Source: Microbacterium forte
GTDB taxonomy: Bacteria > Actinomycetota > Actinomycetes > Actinomycetales > Microbacteriaceae
Reading direction: 5' to 3'
DNA: 64,000 nucleotides
Assembly: GCF_031885415.1 (NCBI RefSeq)
Contig: NZ_CP116871.1
Span: 2,976,001-3,040,000 of the forward strand
Shown: piece after piece, positions 27,150 through 36,327 of the stretch
How the letters are laid out: each line of letters begins with the position of its first letter
How positions within the stretch are numbered: position 1 is the first letter of the stretch
Program-made: the position numbers and the translations under genes
The notes under the pieces: model-generated
Database searches by the model: none
The model's input: only the letters and a program-made list of their open reading frames with translations
What the model was told of the DNA's origin: nothing

Positions 27150-28390
27150 GCGACCGGGGTGAGCGACGCGCGCTCGTTCAGTACCGACGGCAGGAAGCCG
27201 GCGGCGGTCTTGTACCCGGTCGCGATCTGCTCGCGTTCGGCGAACGGGATGACGTCATCGATATCGTCGAACCCTTCGGGTGCACGCTCGGCCGCGAGCT
27301 GCATCACGCGCTCGGGACCGGTCGCCCTCGTGCTCGCGAGCAGAGCCGTCATGGCGGGGCGACGGGCGGCCTCGTATCCCGCGAGTGCCTCATCGATGTC
27401 GCCGGCGGTGGCGAGATGGAAGGCGAGGGTGCGGGCGTCGAGGATCGCCTGGGATCCGCCGTTCGATCCGTTCGGGTACATCGCGTGCGCGGCGTCGCCG
27501 AGCAGTGTCGTGCGCCCGAACGTCCACTGCGGCAGGGCGTCGCGGTCGACCATGGGGTATTCGAGGATCTCGTCGGCCGTGGCGATCGCCGTCGGCACGT
27601 CGAGCCAGTCGAAGTTCCAGTCGCGGAAGAGCTCGGCGATGGGGGCAGGATCGATTGCTCTGTTCCAGTCGGCGTCGCCCGTGCCCTCCACGCGGCGTTC
27701 GGCGATGAAGTTGACCAGCATCCGCCCGTCCGCGTCGACCGGGGCGAGAGGGTAGGCGACGAACTTCTGGTCGGCGTCGCCCGCCATGATCATGGTGCGC
27801 CCGTCGAGGAACGCGGGGATGCGCGTCACTCCGCGCCACAGCGTCAGCCCTCCCCAGGGAGGCGCTCCCTCGGTCGGGTACCGCAGCGCGCGCAGCGCGG
27901 AGTGGATGCCGTCGGCTCCGATGATCACGTCGGCGGTCGCCTCGACCGTGCCGGAGGATGTCTCGAAGGTCGCCGTCTCGGTGCCGTCGTCGTGGGTGGT
28001 GACGCCGATGAGGCGGTGATCGAGGCGGATGGGCTCGGCGAGACGCGCCTCGGCGAGGTCGCGCAGAGCGAGCTGCAGACGGCCGCGGTGCACCGAGAGC
28101 TGCGGCCAACGGTACCCGGCGTCGAGGCCGCGCGGCTCATGCCAGATCGGCTGCCCGAACCGGTTGTAGTAGGCCAGCGTGTGGGGCTCGACGCCCAAGT
28201 CGGCGATGGTGTCGGCGATGCCGAGCTCGGTCAGCTCGCGCAGGGCGTGCGGCAGCAGGTTGATGCCCACTCCGAGCCCGCGGATCGTGGCGCTCCGCTC
28301 GTAGACGCTGACGTCGTGCAGTCCGGCTTCATGCAGGCTGATCGCTGCGGCGAGTCCGCCGATCCCTGCGCCGACGATGATGATCTTCAT
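27146..28390 (-). CDS. FAD-dependent aromatic monooxygenase, PhzS-like (group A)
   Basis: A 414-residue group A flavoprotein monooxygenase that would hydroxylate an aromatic or heteroaromatic compound using NAD(P)H and O2. Motifs: the Rossmann GAGIGGLAAAISL at residues 7-19, the DG motif VIIGADGIHSALR near 160, and GDAAHAMYPNGSNGGSQAI near 290, the last being typical of the PhzS / 3-hydroxybenzoate 6-hydroxylase branch. The ATG at 28390 has GGAGAG upstream; a longer frame to 28474 has no support. It sits between an amidohydrolase and a DUF3237 gene in the same operon, which suggests a ring-hydroxylation step in an unknown pathway. Confidence 0.88.
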   Translation of the reverse strand: MKIIIVGAGIGGLAAAISLHEAGLHDVSVYERSATIRGLGVGINLLPHALRELTELGIADTIADLGVEPHTLAYYNRFGQPIWHEPRGLDAGYRWPQLSVHRGRLQLALRDLAEARLAEPIRLDHRLIGVTTHDDGTETATFETSSGTVEATADVIIGADGIHSALRALRYPTEGAPPWGGLTLWRGVTRIPAFLDGRTMIMAGDADQKFVAYPLAPVDADGRMLVNFIAERRVEGTGDADWNRAIDPAPIAELFRDWNFDWLDVPTAIATADEILEYPMVDRDALPQWTFGRTTLLGDAAHAMYPNGSNGGSQAILDARTLAFHLATAGDIDEALAGYEAARRPAMTALLASTRATGPERVMQLAAERAPEGFDDIDDVIPFAEREQIATGYKTAAGFLPSVLNERASLTPVA

Positions 28391-28448
28391 CGATCTCTCC
28401 TGATCTCTGCTGCGTTCGGCCGCAGCGGGTGGGTGGGTGTGCCGGTTC

Positions 28449-30071
28449 TCAGGCGCGCATGTGGACCACGGCACCGCCGACGACGGTCACAGCGGTGCCC
28501 ACGCTGATGAGCGCCTCGGTCGGGATCGCGAACGGGTCGACGGTCGACACCGCGATGTCGGCGCGGGCGCCGACGCGCAGCATCCCTCCTCCGCCCAGCA
28601 CGAGCTCGGCGGATCTGCTGGTGTAGGCGGCGAGGGCCTCGGTGAGCGTGAGTCGCTGGGTGGCGTCGAGCGGTTCGCTCGGCGTGCCGTCGGGGCCGGG
28701 GAGCGTGCGGTTGACGGCCACGTGGATCGCGAGCCACGGATCGGCGGGCGACACCGGCCAGTCCGACCCCATCGCGATCGCGGCTCCACTGTCGGCGATC
28801 GCGCGGAACGGATAGCCGGCGCGCATGCGGGCGTCGCCGATCATCGGCACGACGGCCGGGTCGACCGATGCCCAGAGGCCCTGGATGTTGGCGGTGATGC
28901 CGAGCGGGCCGAAGCGGCGGGCGTCATCGGGGTGCACCATCGACAGGTGCGCGAAGTGGTGGCGCTGACCGGTGCCGTTGGCGCGGCGGGCGGCCTCGAC
29001 CGCAGCCAGGGCGACGCGCACTCCGCGGTCGCCCATGATGTGCAGGTGCATCGCGAAGCCCTCGGCGTCGAGCGAGACGACGAGCGCCTCGAGTGCCTCG
29101 GCATCGATGTGCAGCTCTCCGCTGCCCGCGTGGCTGCAGTAGGGCTCGAGCAGGGCGGCGGTCTCGCCGTGGGGCACGCCGTCGACCATCGCCTTCGCAG
29201 TCGATGTGTCGAAGCCCGCTGCGGCGTTCGCGGCTCGGAGCGCGACGAAGCGCTCGACCAGCGCCGGCACCTGTGCGGCCGTCGTGCCAGGGGGCACCCA
29301 CAGTGCGCCGGACGTGCGACTGCGCAGACTGCCGTCGGCGATCGTCGCGACGTAGGCCGCGGTGCAATCGGCCTTGCCGTTGTACTCGCCGAGAATCGCC
29401 TCGTGCCAGCCGGTGATGCCGAGGGTCCACAGGAATTCCTGCGCGTTGAGAAGACCGGCCGCGATCTCGGCATCCGTGCTCGGCGGAACGATCCGCCCGA
29501 CGAGCTCTGCCGCCGTCTCGTTGAGGTACCCGGTGGGGTCGCCCTGCTCGTCGTGGTGGATGTGTCCGTTCGGGGGAGCGGGAGTGTTCCGGTCGACCCC
29601 AGCGAGCTCCAGCGCGCGCGAGTTGACCCACAGCGTGTGGTGTCCGGCGTCGCTCAGTGCCACAGGGCGGTCCGGCACGATCGCGTCGAGCATCTGCCTC
29701 GTCGGGTGGGGGAACAGCTCGTGGCTCCAGCCGCCGCCGGTGATCCACTCGGCATCCGTCGCGTTGGCCGCAGCCACGATCAGCGACAGCGTCTCGTCGA
29801 CGCTCGCAGCCGTGGTCAGGTCGCAGCTGAGCCGCTCGACACCCGCGAACGCCGCGTGGATGTGCGCGTCGACGAACCCGGGCAGGATGCCGCCGCCTAC
29901 GGCGTCGATCATGCGGGTGTCGGGTCCCGCGAGGGCACGGATCTCGTCATCCGATCCGATCGCGATGATGCGCTCGCCGCGGATCGCGACGGCCGTGTCG
30001 GCGGTGCCGATCCGGCCGTCGAACACGCGACCGTCGACGATGCACACGTCGGCGGGAGAAGTGCGGGTCAT
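28449..30071 (-). CDS. Amidohydrolase family 3 (YtcJ-like) metal-dependent hydrolase
   Basis: A 540-residue amidohydrolase of the YtcJ group. Motifs: the metal ligands in GFVDAHIHAAF near 66, HLHIMGDRGV near 335, the FAHLSMVHP region near 370 and MGSDWPV near 425; the C-terminal strand region (RVGARADIAVSTVDPF) closes the composite beta sandwich. Such enzymes hydrolyse amide, carbamate or ring C-N bonds. Substrate unknown; context suggests an imported amide or peptide-like compound. The ATG at 30071 has GAGAGG upstream. A longer frame reaching 30284 overlaps the DUF3237 gene and is rejected. Confidence 0.88.
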   Translation of the reverse strand: MTRTSPADVCIVDGRVFDGRIGTADTAVAIRGERIIAIGSDDEIRALAGPDTRMIDAVGGGILPGFVDAHIHAAFAGVERLSCDLTTAASVDETLSLIVAAANATDAEWITGGGWSHELFPHPTRQMLDAIVPDRPVALSDAGHHTLWVNSRALELAGVDRNTPAPPNGHIHHDEQGDPTGYLNETAAELVGRIVPPSTDAEIAAGLLNAQEFLWTLGITGWHEAILGEYNGKADCTAAYVATIADGSLRSRTSGALWVPPGTTAAQVPALVERFVALRAANAAAGFDTSTAKAMVDGVPHGETAALLEPYCSHAGSGELHIDAEALEALVVSLDAEGFAMHLHIMGDRGVRVALAAVEAARRANGTGQRHHFAHLSMVHPDDARRFGPLGITANIQGLWASVDPAVVPMIGDARMRAGYPFRAIADSGAAIAMGSDWPVSPADPWLAIHVAVNRTLPGPDGTPSEPLDATQRLTLTEALAAYTSRSAELVLGGGGMLRVGARADIAVSTVDPFAIPTEALISVGTAVTVVGGAVVHMRA

Positions 30072-30129
30072 GGTGGTGCCTCTCGTCGTTGCGGCCTCGC
30101 CGCTCGGGTCCTGCTCGTCGATCATCTCG

Positions 30130-30597
30130 TCACACCACTCGGAACACACGGATGACGACCTGGTCGTCTCCGGGGCGCGCGTAGCCGACGAACTGCGACT
30201 CGGCGAGCCAGCGCAGGGGCTCGGCATCCGTCTGGAAGACGAACGCCGTGCGGTAGTACAGATCCTGTTCGGAGGGCCGCCCACCGGCCTGGAACTGCGC
30301 GATGGCCGCCTCGTTCGCCCGCCAGTAGCCGCGGTTCACGACATCGACGAGGTGCCCGTCGATCTCGATCAGATAGTGCGCGTCGAGCTGGGTCGTCACG
30401 CCGTGATCGACCCACCAGTCGCCGCCGCCGGGCACCACTCGCCCCTCGGCGCGGGGTCCGGAGAGTCGCCCGCCGGTGATCGCGGTGAAGTGCAGCTCGC
30501 CGCCTTCGCCTCGGCCGATCCGCTGGGGCGGGGTCACATCGACCTGCAGCTCGAAGCAGTACTCGAACGCGGGGATCATCAGCTCGGTGTCGGTCAT
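30130..30597 (-). CDS. DUF3237 family protein (copy 2 of 3)
   Basis: A 155-residue DUF3237 barrel protein. Shared family marks are FEYCFELQV, ITGGRLSGP, VVPGGGDWWV, LDAHYLIEIDGH, VVNRGYWR, YYRTAFVFQTDAE, WLAESQFVGYAR and VIRVFRVV. It resembles copy 3 (35893-36327) more than copy 1. The ATG at 30597 overlaps the ABC ATPase stop by 4 bp and has GAGGAG upstream. No catalytic residues are known for the family; conserved Asp, Tyr and Arg residues in the barrel would be candidates. Confidence 0.87.
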   Translation of the reverse strand: MTDTELMIPAFEYCFELQVDVTPPQRIGRGEGGELHFTAITGGRLSGPRAEGRVVPGGGDWWVDHGVTTQLDAHYLIEIDGHLVDVVNRGYWRANEAAIAQFQAGGRPSEQDLYYRTAFVFQTDAEPLRWLAESQFVGYARPGDDQVVIRVFRVV

Positions 30598-32300
30598 CGC
30601 CGTCTCCTCTTCATCGGTCGGTCGAGCCCGATCGTGGGGATCGGGGTGGTGCGCACCGGTATGCGCCGCTGCGGTACCCAGCCGTCGCCCGGGATCGAGT
30701 CGAGCAGCAGACGGGTGTATTCAGCCTGGGGGTTGTCGAGCACGGTCCCGGTATCGCCGCGTTCCTCAATGCGACCGTCGCGCATCACGACCACCTCGTC
30801 GCACAGACGGCGGATGACGGTGAGGTCATGGGTGATCATCAGCAGGGCGACGCCGGTGTCGAGACGGATGCGCTCGAGGAGCGACAGGATCTCGACCTGC
30901 GTGGTGACATCGAGCGCCGACACGGCCTCATCGAGCACCAGGATGCGCGGTTCGGCGGCGAGGGCCCTCGCGATCGCGACACGCTGGCGCTGGCCGCCCG
31001 AGAGCGATCGGGGTCGTGCGTCGAGCAGGGCCACGTCGAGGTGCACCGAATCCATCAGCGCCGACACCCGGGCGGAGAGCGCCGCGCGGTCGTCGTCGCG
31101 GCGGTGCACGCGAATCGCCTCGGTGAGGCACTGCCGCACGGTCTGGCGTCGATCGAGCGACTGGTACGGATCCTGGAACACCATCTGCGCGGTCTTCGCG
31201 CGGGTGCGTCGTTCGGCACCCGATGCTGCTGGTGCGCTCCAGTCGTGCCCGGCGACGCGGACGGTGCCGGCGTCGGCGCGCTCGAGGCCGCAGATCACGC
31301 GGGCGGTGGTCGACTTGCCCGATCCGGACTCGCCGACGATGCCCAGCGACCCACCGGCCGCGAGGCCGAACGACACGTCGTCGACCGCGGTGAGGATGTC
31401 GTGGCCTCGACCGTGCGCGGCGCGCACCCGGAAGGATTTCTTCAGCCCGTCGACACGCAGCAGCGGCTCGGATGCGGTGGAGGGGGAGGCCGCGGCTGCG
31501 GGCGGAGTCACCGGAACGGCGTCGAGCGATGCCGACATCAGGATGCGCGTGTAGTCCTCGGTGGCATCCGCGCGCATGCTCGACCCGCGGAGCGTCTCGA
31601 TCGTACGGCCCTGCTTCATGACGACCACACGGTCGCACACCGCTCCGGCCAGAGCGAGGTCGTGCGTGATGAAGAGCAGCGACAGATCGCGGTGGCGGCG
31701 CAGGTCGCCGATCACGGCCATGACCTCTTCCTGGGTCGTCACATCGAGCGCCGTGGTGATCTCATCGGCGAGCAGCAGTCGGGGGTCCATCGCCAGGGTG
31801 GACGCGATCATCACCCGCTGCAGCAGCCCGCCCGACAGCTCGGCGGGACGCTGCCGCAGCCGGCGGGTGGGAGAGGGCACTCCCACCTCGTCGAGCAGTT
31901 CGACGGCTCGGCGCTCAGCGGCATCCGGAGTGAACCCGGCCACCGTGACCAGTGCCTCGGTGAGGAAGTCGCCGATCGTCCGCAGGGGGTTCAGGTGGGC
32001 ACGAGGGGTCTGGAACGCCATGCCGATGCGCAGCGCTCGCAGCTCGCGGCGCCCTCGCTCGTCGAGGGATTCGAGATCCTGGCCCTCGACGCGAATGGTG
32101 CCGGCCGTGGTGAAGGTCTCTGGGAGCAGGCCGGCGATCGCCCGCACGCTGAGCGTCTTTCCCGACCCGGACTCGCCGACCAGTCCCACCGATTCGCCGA
32201 GGGCGACGTCGAGCGTGCAGTCGTGCACGAGCGTGCGGGAACCGTCGGGCGTGGGCATCGTGATCTCGAGGCCCTGCAGTTCCAGGACGGGTGTCGTCAT
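30594..32300 (-). CDS. Fused dipeptide/oligopeptide-type ABC transporter ATP-binding protein (two NBDs)
   Basis: A 568-residue protein with two complete nucleotide-binding domains in one chain, equivalent to DppD plus DppF. Domain 1 (about 5-260) has Walker A GESGSGKT, signature LSGGLLQR and Walker B LLLADEITTALD. Domain 2 (about 285-555) has GESGSGKST, LSGGQRQR and LVLDEAVSALD. The signature of domain 1 has Leu where Gln is usual. It energises the import system encoded just upstream, overlapping the permease gene by 4 bp. Peptide-type importers of this class can carry peptides, opines, nickel chelates or glycosides. Confidence 0.92.
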   Translation of the reverse strand: MTTPVLELQGLEITMPTPDGSRTLVHDCTLDVALGESVGLVGESGSGKTLSVRAIAGLLPETFTTAGTIRVEGQDLESLDERGRRELRALRIGMAFQTPRAHLNPLRTIGDFLTEALVTVAGFTPDAAERRAVELLDEVGVPSPTRRLRQRPAELSGGLLQRVMIASTLAMDPRLLLADEITTALDVTTQEEVMAVIGDLRRHRDLSLLFITHDLALAGAVCDRVVVMKQGRTIETLRGSSMRADATEDYTRILMSASLDAVPVTPPAAAASPSTASEPLLRVDGLKKSFRVRAAHGRGHDILTAVDDVSFGLAAGGSLGIVGESGSGKSTTARVICGLERADAGTVRVAGHDWSAPAASGAERRTRAKTAQMVFQDPYQSLDRRQTVRQCLTEAIRVHRRDDDRAALSARVSALMDSVHLDVALLDARPRSLSGGQRQRVAIARALAAEPRILVLDEAVSALDVTTQVEILSLLERIRLDTGVALLMITHDLTVIRRLCDEVVVMRDGRIEERGDTGTVLDNPQAEYTRLLLDSIPGDGWVPQRRIPVRTTPIPTIGLDRPMKRRRR

Positions 32301-33160
32301 CGTTCCTTCTCCTCTGCCCAGGTGGTGGCGCGGGCGCCGATGATGCCGACGGCGAGCACCGTCATGACGATGAGCAGAGCGGGGAAGAGCGACTGCTCGG
32401 GCGCGCCGGCGAGGATCGCGGCCTGGCCGCCGGCGATCATCGAGCCCCAGTCGGCGGCGGGCGGCTGCTCGCCTAGGCCGAGGAACGAGATCGCCGCGAG
32501 ATCGAGCATCGCGTAGCCGAATCCGATGGTCGCCTGAGCCGCGACGACCGGTATGAGGGCCGGGATCAGATGGCGGAAGCAGATCGCGGCGCTCGAGACG
32601 CCCTGCACTCGCAATGCCGCGATGTACGGCCGACCCAGCTCGCGGGACGCCGCTGTCTGGACCAGTCTCGCGACGACCGGGATGTACGCGATCGACAGGG
32701 CTGCGACGGGGGCGACCAGCCCCTTGCCGAACATCGCGACCGCGAGCACGGCGAGCACCAGCCCGGGGATCGCGAAGATCACGTCGATCACGCGGGCTGT
32801 CGTGCCGCGGATGATTCCTCCGAACCAGGCCGCGGTGATCGCCAGGGTCATGCCGAATGTCGTGGAGAGGACGACGACGATCACCGGCGCCGTGACGCTG
32901 GCGGAGGCGCCGACCAGCACACGCGACAGGATGTCGCGACCGAGGTCATCGGTGCCGAAGAGGTGGTCGAGTGAGGCGGGGTCATTGATCGGACCGGCAT
33001 ACAGCTGATCGGGCGAGTAGGGGGCGAGCCACCGGCCGGCGATCGCGATCACGGCGACGGCGGCGAGCACGACGACGGCCACGACCACGAGGGGATCTCG
33101 GCGGGCGAGCCGACGAGTGGCGGCGGGGATGCGCCCCGCGGCGAGCTGACCGACGCTCAT
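32297..33160 (-). CDS. ABC transporter permease, DppC type
   Basis: A 287-residue inner-membrane permease of the DppC/OppC class, with about six membrane segments. The family cytoplasmic EAA loop is represented by AALRVQGVSSAAICFRHLIP. The N-terminal FGTDDLGRDILSRVLVGA is characteristic of the DppC subfamily. The ATG at 33160 overlaps the DppB-type gene by 4 bp, and the stop overlaps the ATPase gene, so the three are tightly coupled. A longer upstream frame has no support. Confidence 0.92.
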   Translation of the reverse strand: MSVGQLAAGRIPAATRRLARRDPLVVVAVVVLAAVAVIAIAGRWLAPYSPDQLYAGPINDPASLDHLFGTDDLGRDILSRVLVGASASVTAPVIVVVLSTTFGMTLAITAAWFGGIIRGTTARVIDVIFAIPGLVLAVLAVAMFGKGLVAPVAALSIAYIPVVARLVQTAASRELGRPYIAALRVQGVSSAAICFRHLIPALIPVVAAQATIGFGYAMLDLAAISFLGLGEQPPAADWGSMIAGGQAAILAGAPEQSLFPALLIVMTVLAVGIIGARATTWAEEKER

Positions 33161-34104
33161 GCGTTCCTCCTGGTTCCTGCGGAGTCGGGGTCGATTGCGG
33201 CGGCCAGCAGGTCGGCGATCGCGTTGAGCACGACGAACAGGGCGACGAGCAGCAGGGAGACGACCTGCACGACCGGCAGATCCTTGCGGGCGGCGGCTTC
33301 GGTGAGCAGCGACCCGACGCCGCCGAGTCCGAACGCCTGTTCGGCGATCGCCGAGGCGGCGAAGAGACCGGCGATCGTCGTGCCCGAGATCGCGAGGATC
33401 TGCGGAGCCGCGTTGTGGAAGACGTGCCGGCGGAAGACACGCCCCCACGGGATGCCGCGGACGCGGGCCGTCTCGACGTGCTCGGAGTGCAGCTGGGCGA
33501 CCAGGGCGCTGCGGGTCACTCGACTGATGTACGCGATGAACATCAGCGCGAGTGACACCGCAGGGAGCACCAGGTGCCAGAGCCGGTCGAGCCCCTCCTC
33601 ACCCGCCCCGAACGTCGGGAACCAGCCGAGCGAGGTCGCGAAGATCCAGATCAGCAGGATTGCGACGATGAACGTCGGCAGGGCCATGCCGAGCGACGTG
33701 GTGACCGAGACCACCATGTCGGTGCGACGACTGCCGATCGCGGCGAGGATCCCGGAGCCGAGGCCGAACACCGCGATCAGCGCGGTGGTCAGCAGCACCA
33801 GCTGGAACGTCACGGCGAACCGTGCTCCCACGAGCTCGGCGACATCTGTCTTGTAGACGAACGACCGACCGAAGTCGCCGGTGACGACACCCCCGAGCCA
33901 GTGCAGGTACTGCAGCCACACCGGGTCGTCCAGCCGGTACTCTGCGCGGATCGCCGCGATGAGCTCCGGGGTCGGACGGGCCCCGCCCGCCAGCGCCGTC
34001 ACCGGGTCACCCGGCGTGAGCAGAAGCGCCGAGAAGATGATGACGCTGGCGAGGAAGAGCGTGAGCGCGAGTCCGCCCAGCTTGCCGAGCACCGTCCTGA
34101 TCAT
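33157..34104 (-). CDS. ABC transporter permease, DppB type
   Basis: A 315-residue permease of the DppB/OppB class. The N-terminus (IRTVLGKLGGLALTLFLASV), the periplasmic loop with TPGDPVTALAGG and the EAA loop TARVRGIPWGRVFRRHVFHN are all as expected, with about six membrane spans. It starts 28 nt after the binding-protein gene and pairs with the DppC-type gene to form the channel. Confidence 0.92.
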   Translation of the reverse strand: MIRTVLGKLGGLALTLFLASVIIFSALLLTPGDPVTALAGGARPTPELIAAIRAEYRLDDPVWLQYLHWLGGVVTGDFGRSFVYKTDVAELVGARFAVTFQLVLLTTALIAVFGLGSGILAAIGSRRTDMVVSVTTSLGMALPTFIVAILLIWIFATSLGWFPTFGAGEEGLDRLWHLVLPAVSLALMFIAYISRVTRSALVAQLHSEHVETARVRGIPWGRVFRRHVFHNAAPQILAISGTTIAGLFAASAIAEQAFGLGGVGSLLTEAAARKDLPVVQVVSLLLVALFVVLNAIADLLAAAIDPDSAGTRRNA

Positions 34105-34132
34105 GAGGGTCTGTCCCGTCGTCGCAGACGAC

Positions 34133-35782
34133 TCACTCGCCGCCGAGGCGCAGCGCCCAGGGGGAGCTGTAGATGGCGACGGAGGTGGTGATGCCGGTGA
34201 GGTCGTCGGACAGGTAGGTGAGCTGGTAGGCGCCGGCGAGCGTCACCTGCAGCTGGTCCGGGGCGAAGATCTCCTGCGCGCTCACGAACGCCTCGGCCGC
34301 GGTGGTCGCATCCGTCGCGGTGCGCGCCGCCTGGAGGTCGGCCGTCACCTCGTCGTTCGCGTAGCCCGACCAGTTGAAGATGCCGCCGAACTCTGCCGGC
34401 AGCATGAACAGCTGCGGGTAGCCGAGCACGCCGGGCACCTCGAGGTAGCCGGTCGTGGCGACGAAGTCGATGCCGTCGCGCAGCTCGGGAGTGTAGAAGA
34501 GTGCTCCGAAGTCGGCCGGCTGACGCTCGTCGATCGTGACGGTGAGGCCGATGTCCTTCGCCGCGCTCTGGATGATCGATGCCGTCTGCGAGAACTCCTT
34601 GGCACCGGCAGGAACGGCGAGCACCAGGGGCGTGGAGGTGTCGATGCCGGATTCGGCGATCAGGTCTTTGGCCGCATCGAGATCGACCTCGGGGGAGGGC
34701 AGCGCGTCGTAGGCGTCCTGGTAGGTGTCCTTCGCCTCCATGCCGCTCCAGACGAACGGCGGGACGATCGTCTTCTGCACCTGGCCGAGGCCCTGCAGAA
34801 CGGTGTCGATGTAGGTGCTGCGATCGATGGCGAGGCTCAGCGCCTGGCGCACGCGCGGGTCGGCCGCCGCGCTGTCGGCCGAGGTCGGACCGAAGCTGTA
34901 CGAGGCCGTGGAGGGCCCGGAGATCAGGCGGCCCTCGCCGTCTTCTGCTTCAAAACTCTGGCGCGACCCCGGCGGCACGTTGAAGGCGCCGTCGATCTCG
35001 CCGGCGGTGAGCGCGGAGGTGAGGGTGGCGCCGTCGGTGACGAAGACGAAGCGGATGCGCTCGGTGAGCGGTGCGCCGTTCCAGTAGTCGGGGTTGGCGG
35101 TGACGGAGATCTCGGTTCCGGGCTTCCAGTCGTCGAGCTGGTACGGGCCCGCACACATCAGGCCGCCGCCGGAGGTGCCGAGGTCCGCGCCGACGGTGTC
35201 GCCGAAGGCCTTGCTCATCACGGCGCCGCCCCCGCCGCCGAGGGCGTCGCGGAACGTCGTGTCGGGTGCGGTGAAGTGCACGATGACGGTGCCGTCGCTC
35301 GAGGTCTCGATGCTCGAGATCAGAGCGAACGCCGCGTACCACTGCGACGCGGGGGTGCGGTTGCGCTCGAGGCTGTAGGCGACATCCGCAGCGGTGACGG
35401 GGGTGCCGTCCCAGAAGGAGACGCCGTCTCTGACCGTGATCTCGAAGGTCACCGGATCAATCCACTCGGCCTTCTCGGCGATGCCCGCTTCGAGAGTGAA
35501 GCCGGGCTCGACCGTGAGCAGGCTGTCGCAGAGGTTCGGGATGATGATGTTGGCGGATGACGAGGGGTCGAGCGTCTGCGGTTCGCCTTCCACGACAGCC
35601 CAGGTGACCTCGTCGACGGCGGTGGTGGCCGCCGGCAGCGAGGTGACGAGAGAAGAGGCGTCGATCTCCTCGGGCGACGAATCGTTCGTCCCGGTGCGCG
35701 GGGCGCAGGCGGTGGCGGCGAGAACGGTCGCTGTCGCCAGGGCGGCGGCGACGGTGAACCGGCGTCGGGTGGTGCGGGTCAT
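34133..35782 (-). CDS. ABC transporter substrate-binding lipoprotein (peptide family 5)
   Basis: A 549-residue extracellular solute-binding protein, family 5. It has a twin-arginine-rich N-terminus and a lipobox (TVLAATAC, Cys near 26), so it is a membrane-anchored lipoprotein. SBP_bac_5 features include the VEPGFTLEAGIAEKAEW region and AADVAYSLERNR. It delivers the substrate to the permeases encoded next. Family members bind peptides and also many non-peptide ligands, so the substrate is open; the operon content suggests an amide-bearing aromatic compound (inference). Confidence 0.92.
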   Translation of the reverse strand: MTRTTRRRFTVAAALATATVLAATACAPRTGTNDSSPEEIDASSLVTSLPAATTAVDEVTWAVVEGEPQTLDPSSSANIIIPNLCDSLLTVEPGFTLEAGIAEKAEWIDPVTFEITVRDGVSFWDGTPVTAADVAYSLERNRTPASQWYAAFALISSIETSSDGTVIVHFTAPDTTFRDALGGGGGAVMSKAFGDTVGADLGTSGGGLMCAGPYQLDDWKPGTEISVTANPDYWNGAPLTERIRFVFVTDGATLTSALTAGEIDGAFNVPPGSRQSFEAEDGEGRLISGPSTASYSFGPTSADSAAADPRVRQALSLAIDRSTYIDTVLQGLGQVQKTIVPPFVWSGMEAKDTYQDAYDALPSPEVDLDAAKDLIAESGIDTSTPLVLAVPAGAKEFSQTASIIQSAAKDIGLTVTIDERQPADFGALFYTPELRDGIDFVATTGYLEVPGVLGYPQLFMLPAEFGGIFNWSGYANDEVTADLQAARTATDATTAAEAFVSAQEIFAPDQLQVTLAGAYQLTYLSDDLTGITTSVAIYSSPWALRLGGE

Positions 35783-35892
35783 GTCGGGTCCTCTCAGGTG
35801 CGTGCAGCGGGGGCGTCGTCGACCCCGCCGGGAGTAGATGGTGCAGGCAGTGCTGGTGGAGCGGGTGGTGCGGGTGATTCAGGTGGTGCGGC

Positions 35893-36327
35893 TCATCTGA
35901 CTACGTAGACGCGGATGCAGATCTGCTCGTCCTCGTCTCGGGCGAGGCCGATGAACTGATTCCGGCTCAACCAGCTGTGCGCCGGGGCGTCGGTCTGGAA
36001 CACGGGGGCGGTGCGGAAGTACGACGTGCCATCGGCCTCTTCGCGGTAGTAGCCGCGGTTGAGGATGTCGATCGCCGATCCGTCCGATGCCCGCAGCAGG
36101 TAGCGCGCTTCGAGCTGGAAGGTGCCGTCGCGCTCGACCGACCAGTCGCCGCCGCCCGCGATGACCGAGCCCTGCAGCAGCGGGCCGTCGACGGTGCCGC
36201 CGGTGATCGGTGTGAAGGCGAGCACTTCGTGCGGGCCGCGGCCGAGGTGGATGTCGGTGTCGACGTCGACGCGGATCTCGAAGGCGTACTCGAGGATCGG
36301 TTCGGGCTGAGGGGAAGGCGTGGTCAT
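35893..36327 (-). CDS. DUF3237 family protein (copy 3 of 3)
   Basis: A 144-residue DUF3237 protein: LEYAFEIRVDV, FTPITGGTVDGP, VIAGGGDWSV, LEARYLLRASDG, ILNRGYYR, YFRTAPVFQTDAP, WLSRNQFIGLAR and a final IRVYVVR. It overlaps the CocE gene by 4 bp, with GGAGAA in the overlap. It is followed by a 110-bp gap of GGTG-rich sequence before the binding-protein gene, in which I see no gene. The clear match to copy 2 shows duplication within the operon or its ancestor. Confidence 0.87.
   Translation of the reverse strand: MTTPSPQPEPILEYAFEIRVDVDTDIHLGRGPHEVLAFTPITGGTVDGPLLQGSVIAGGGDWSVERDGTFQLEARYLLRASDGSAIDILNRGYYREEADGTSYFRTAPVFQTDAPAHSWLSRNQFIGLARDEDEQICIRVYVVR

Noticed and set aside
35783..35892. 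Small gene or RNA in the GGTG-rich gap before the binding-protein gene
   Set aside because: No start with a ribosome site, no stable hairpin and no conserved peptide was seen; the sequence looks like low-complexity spacer.
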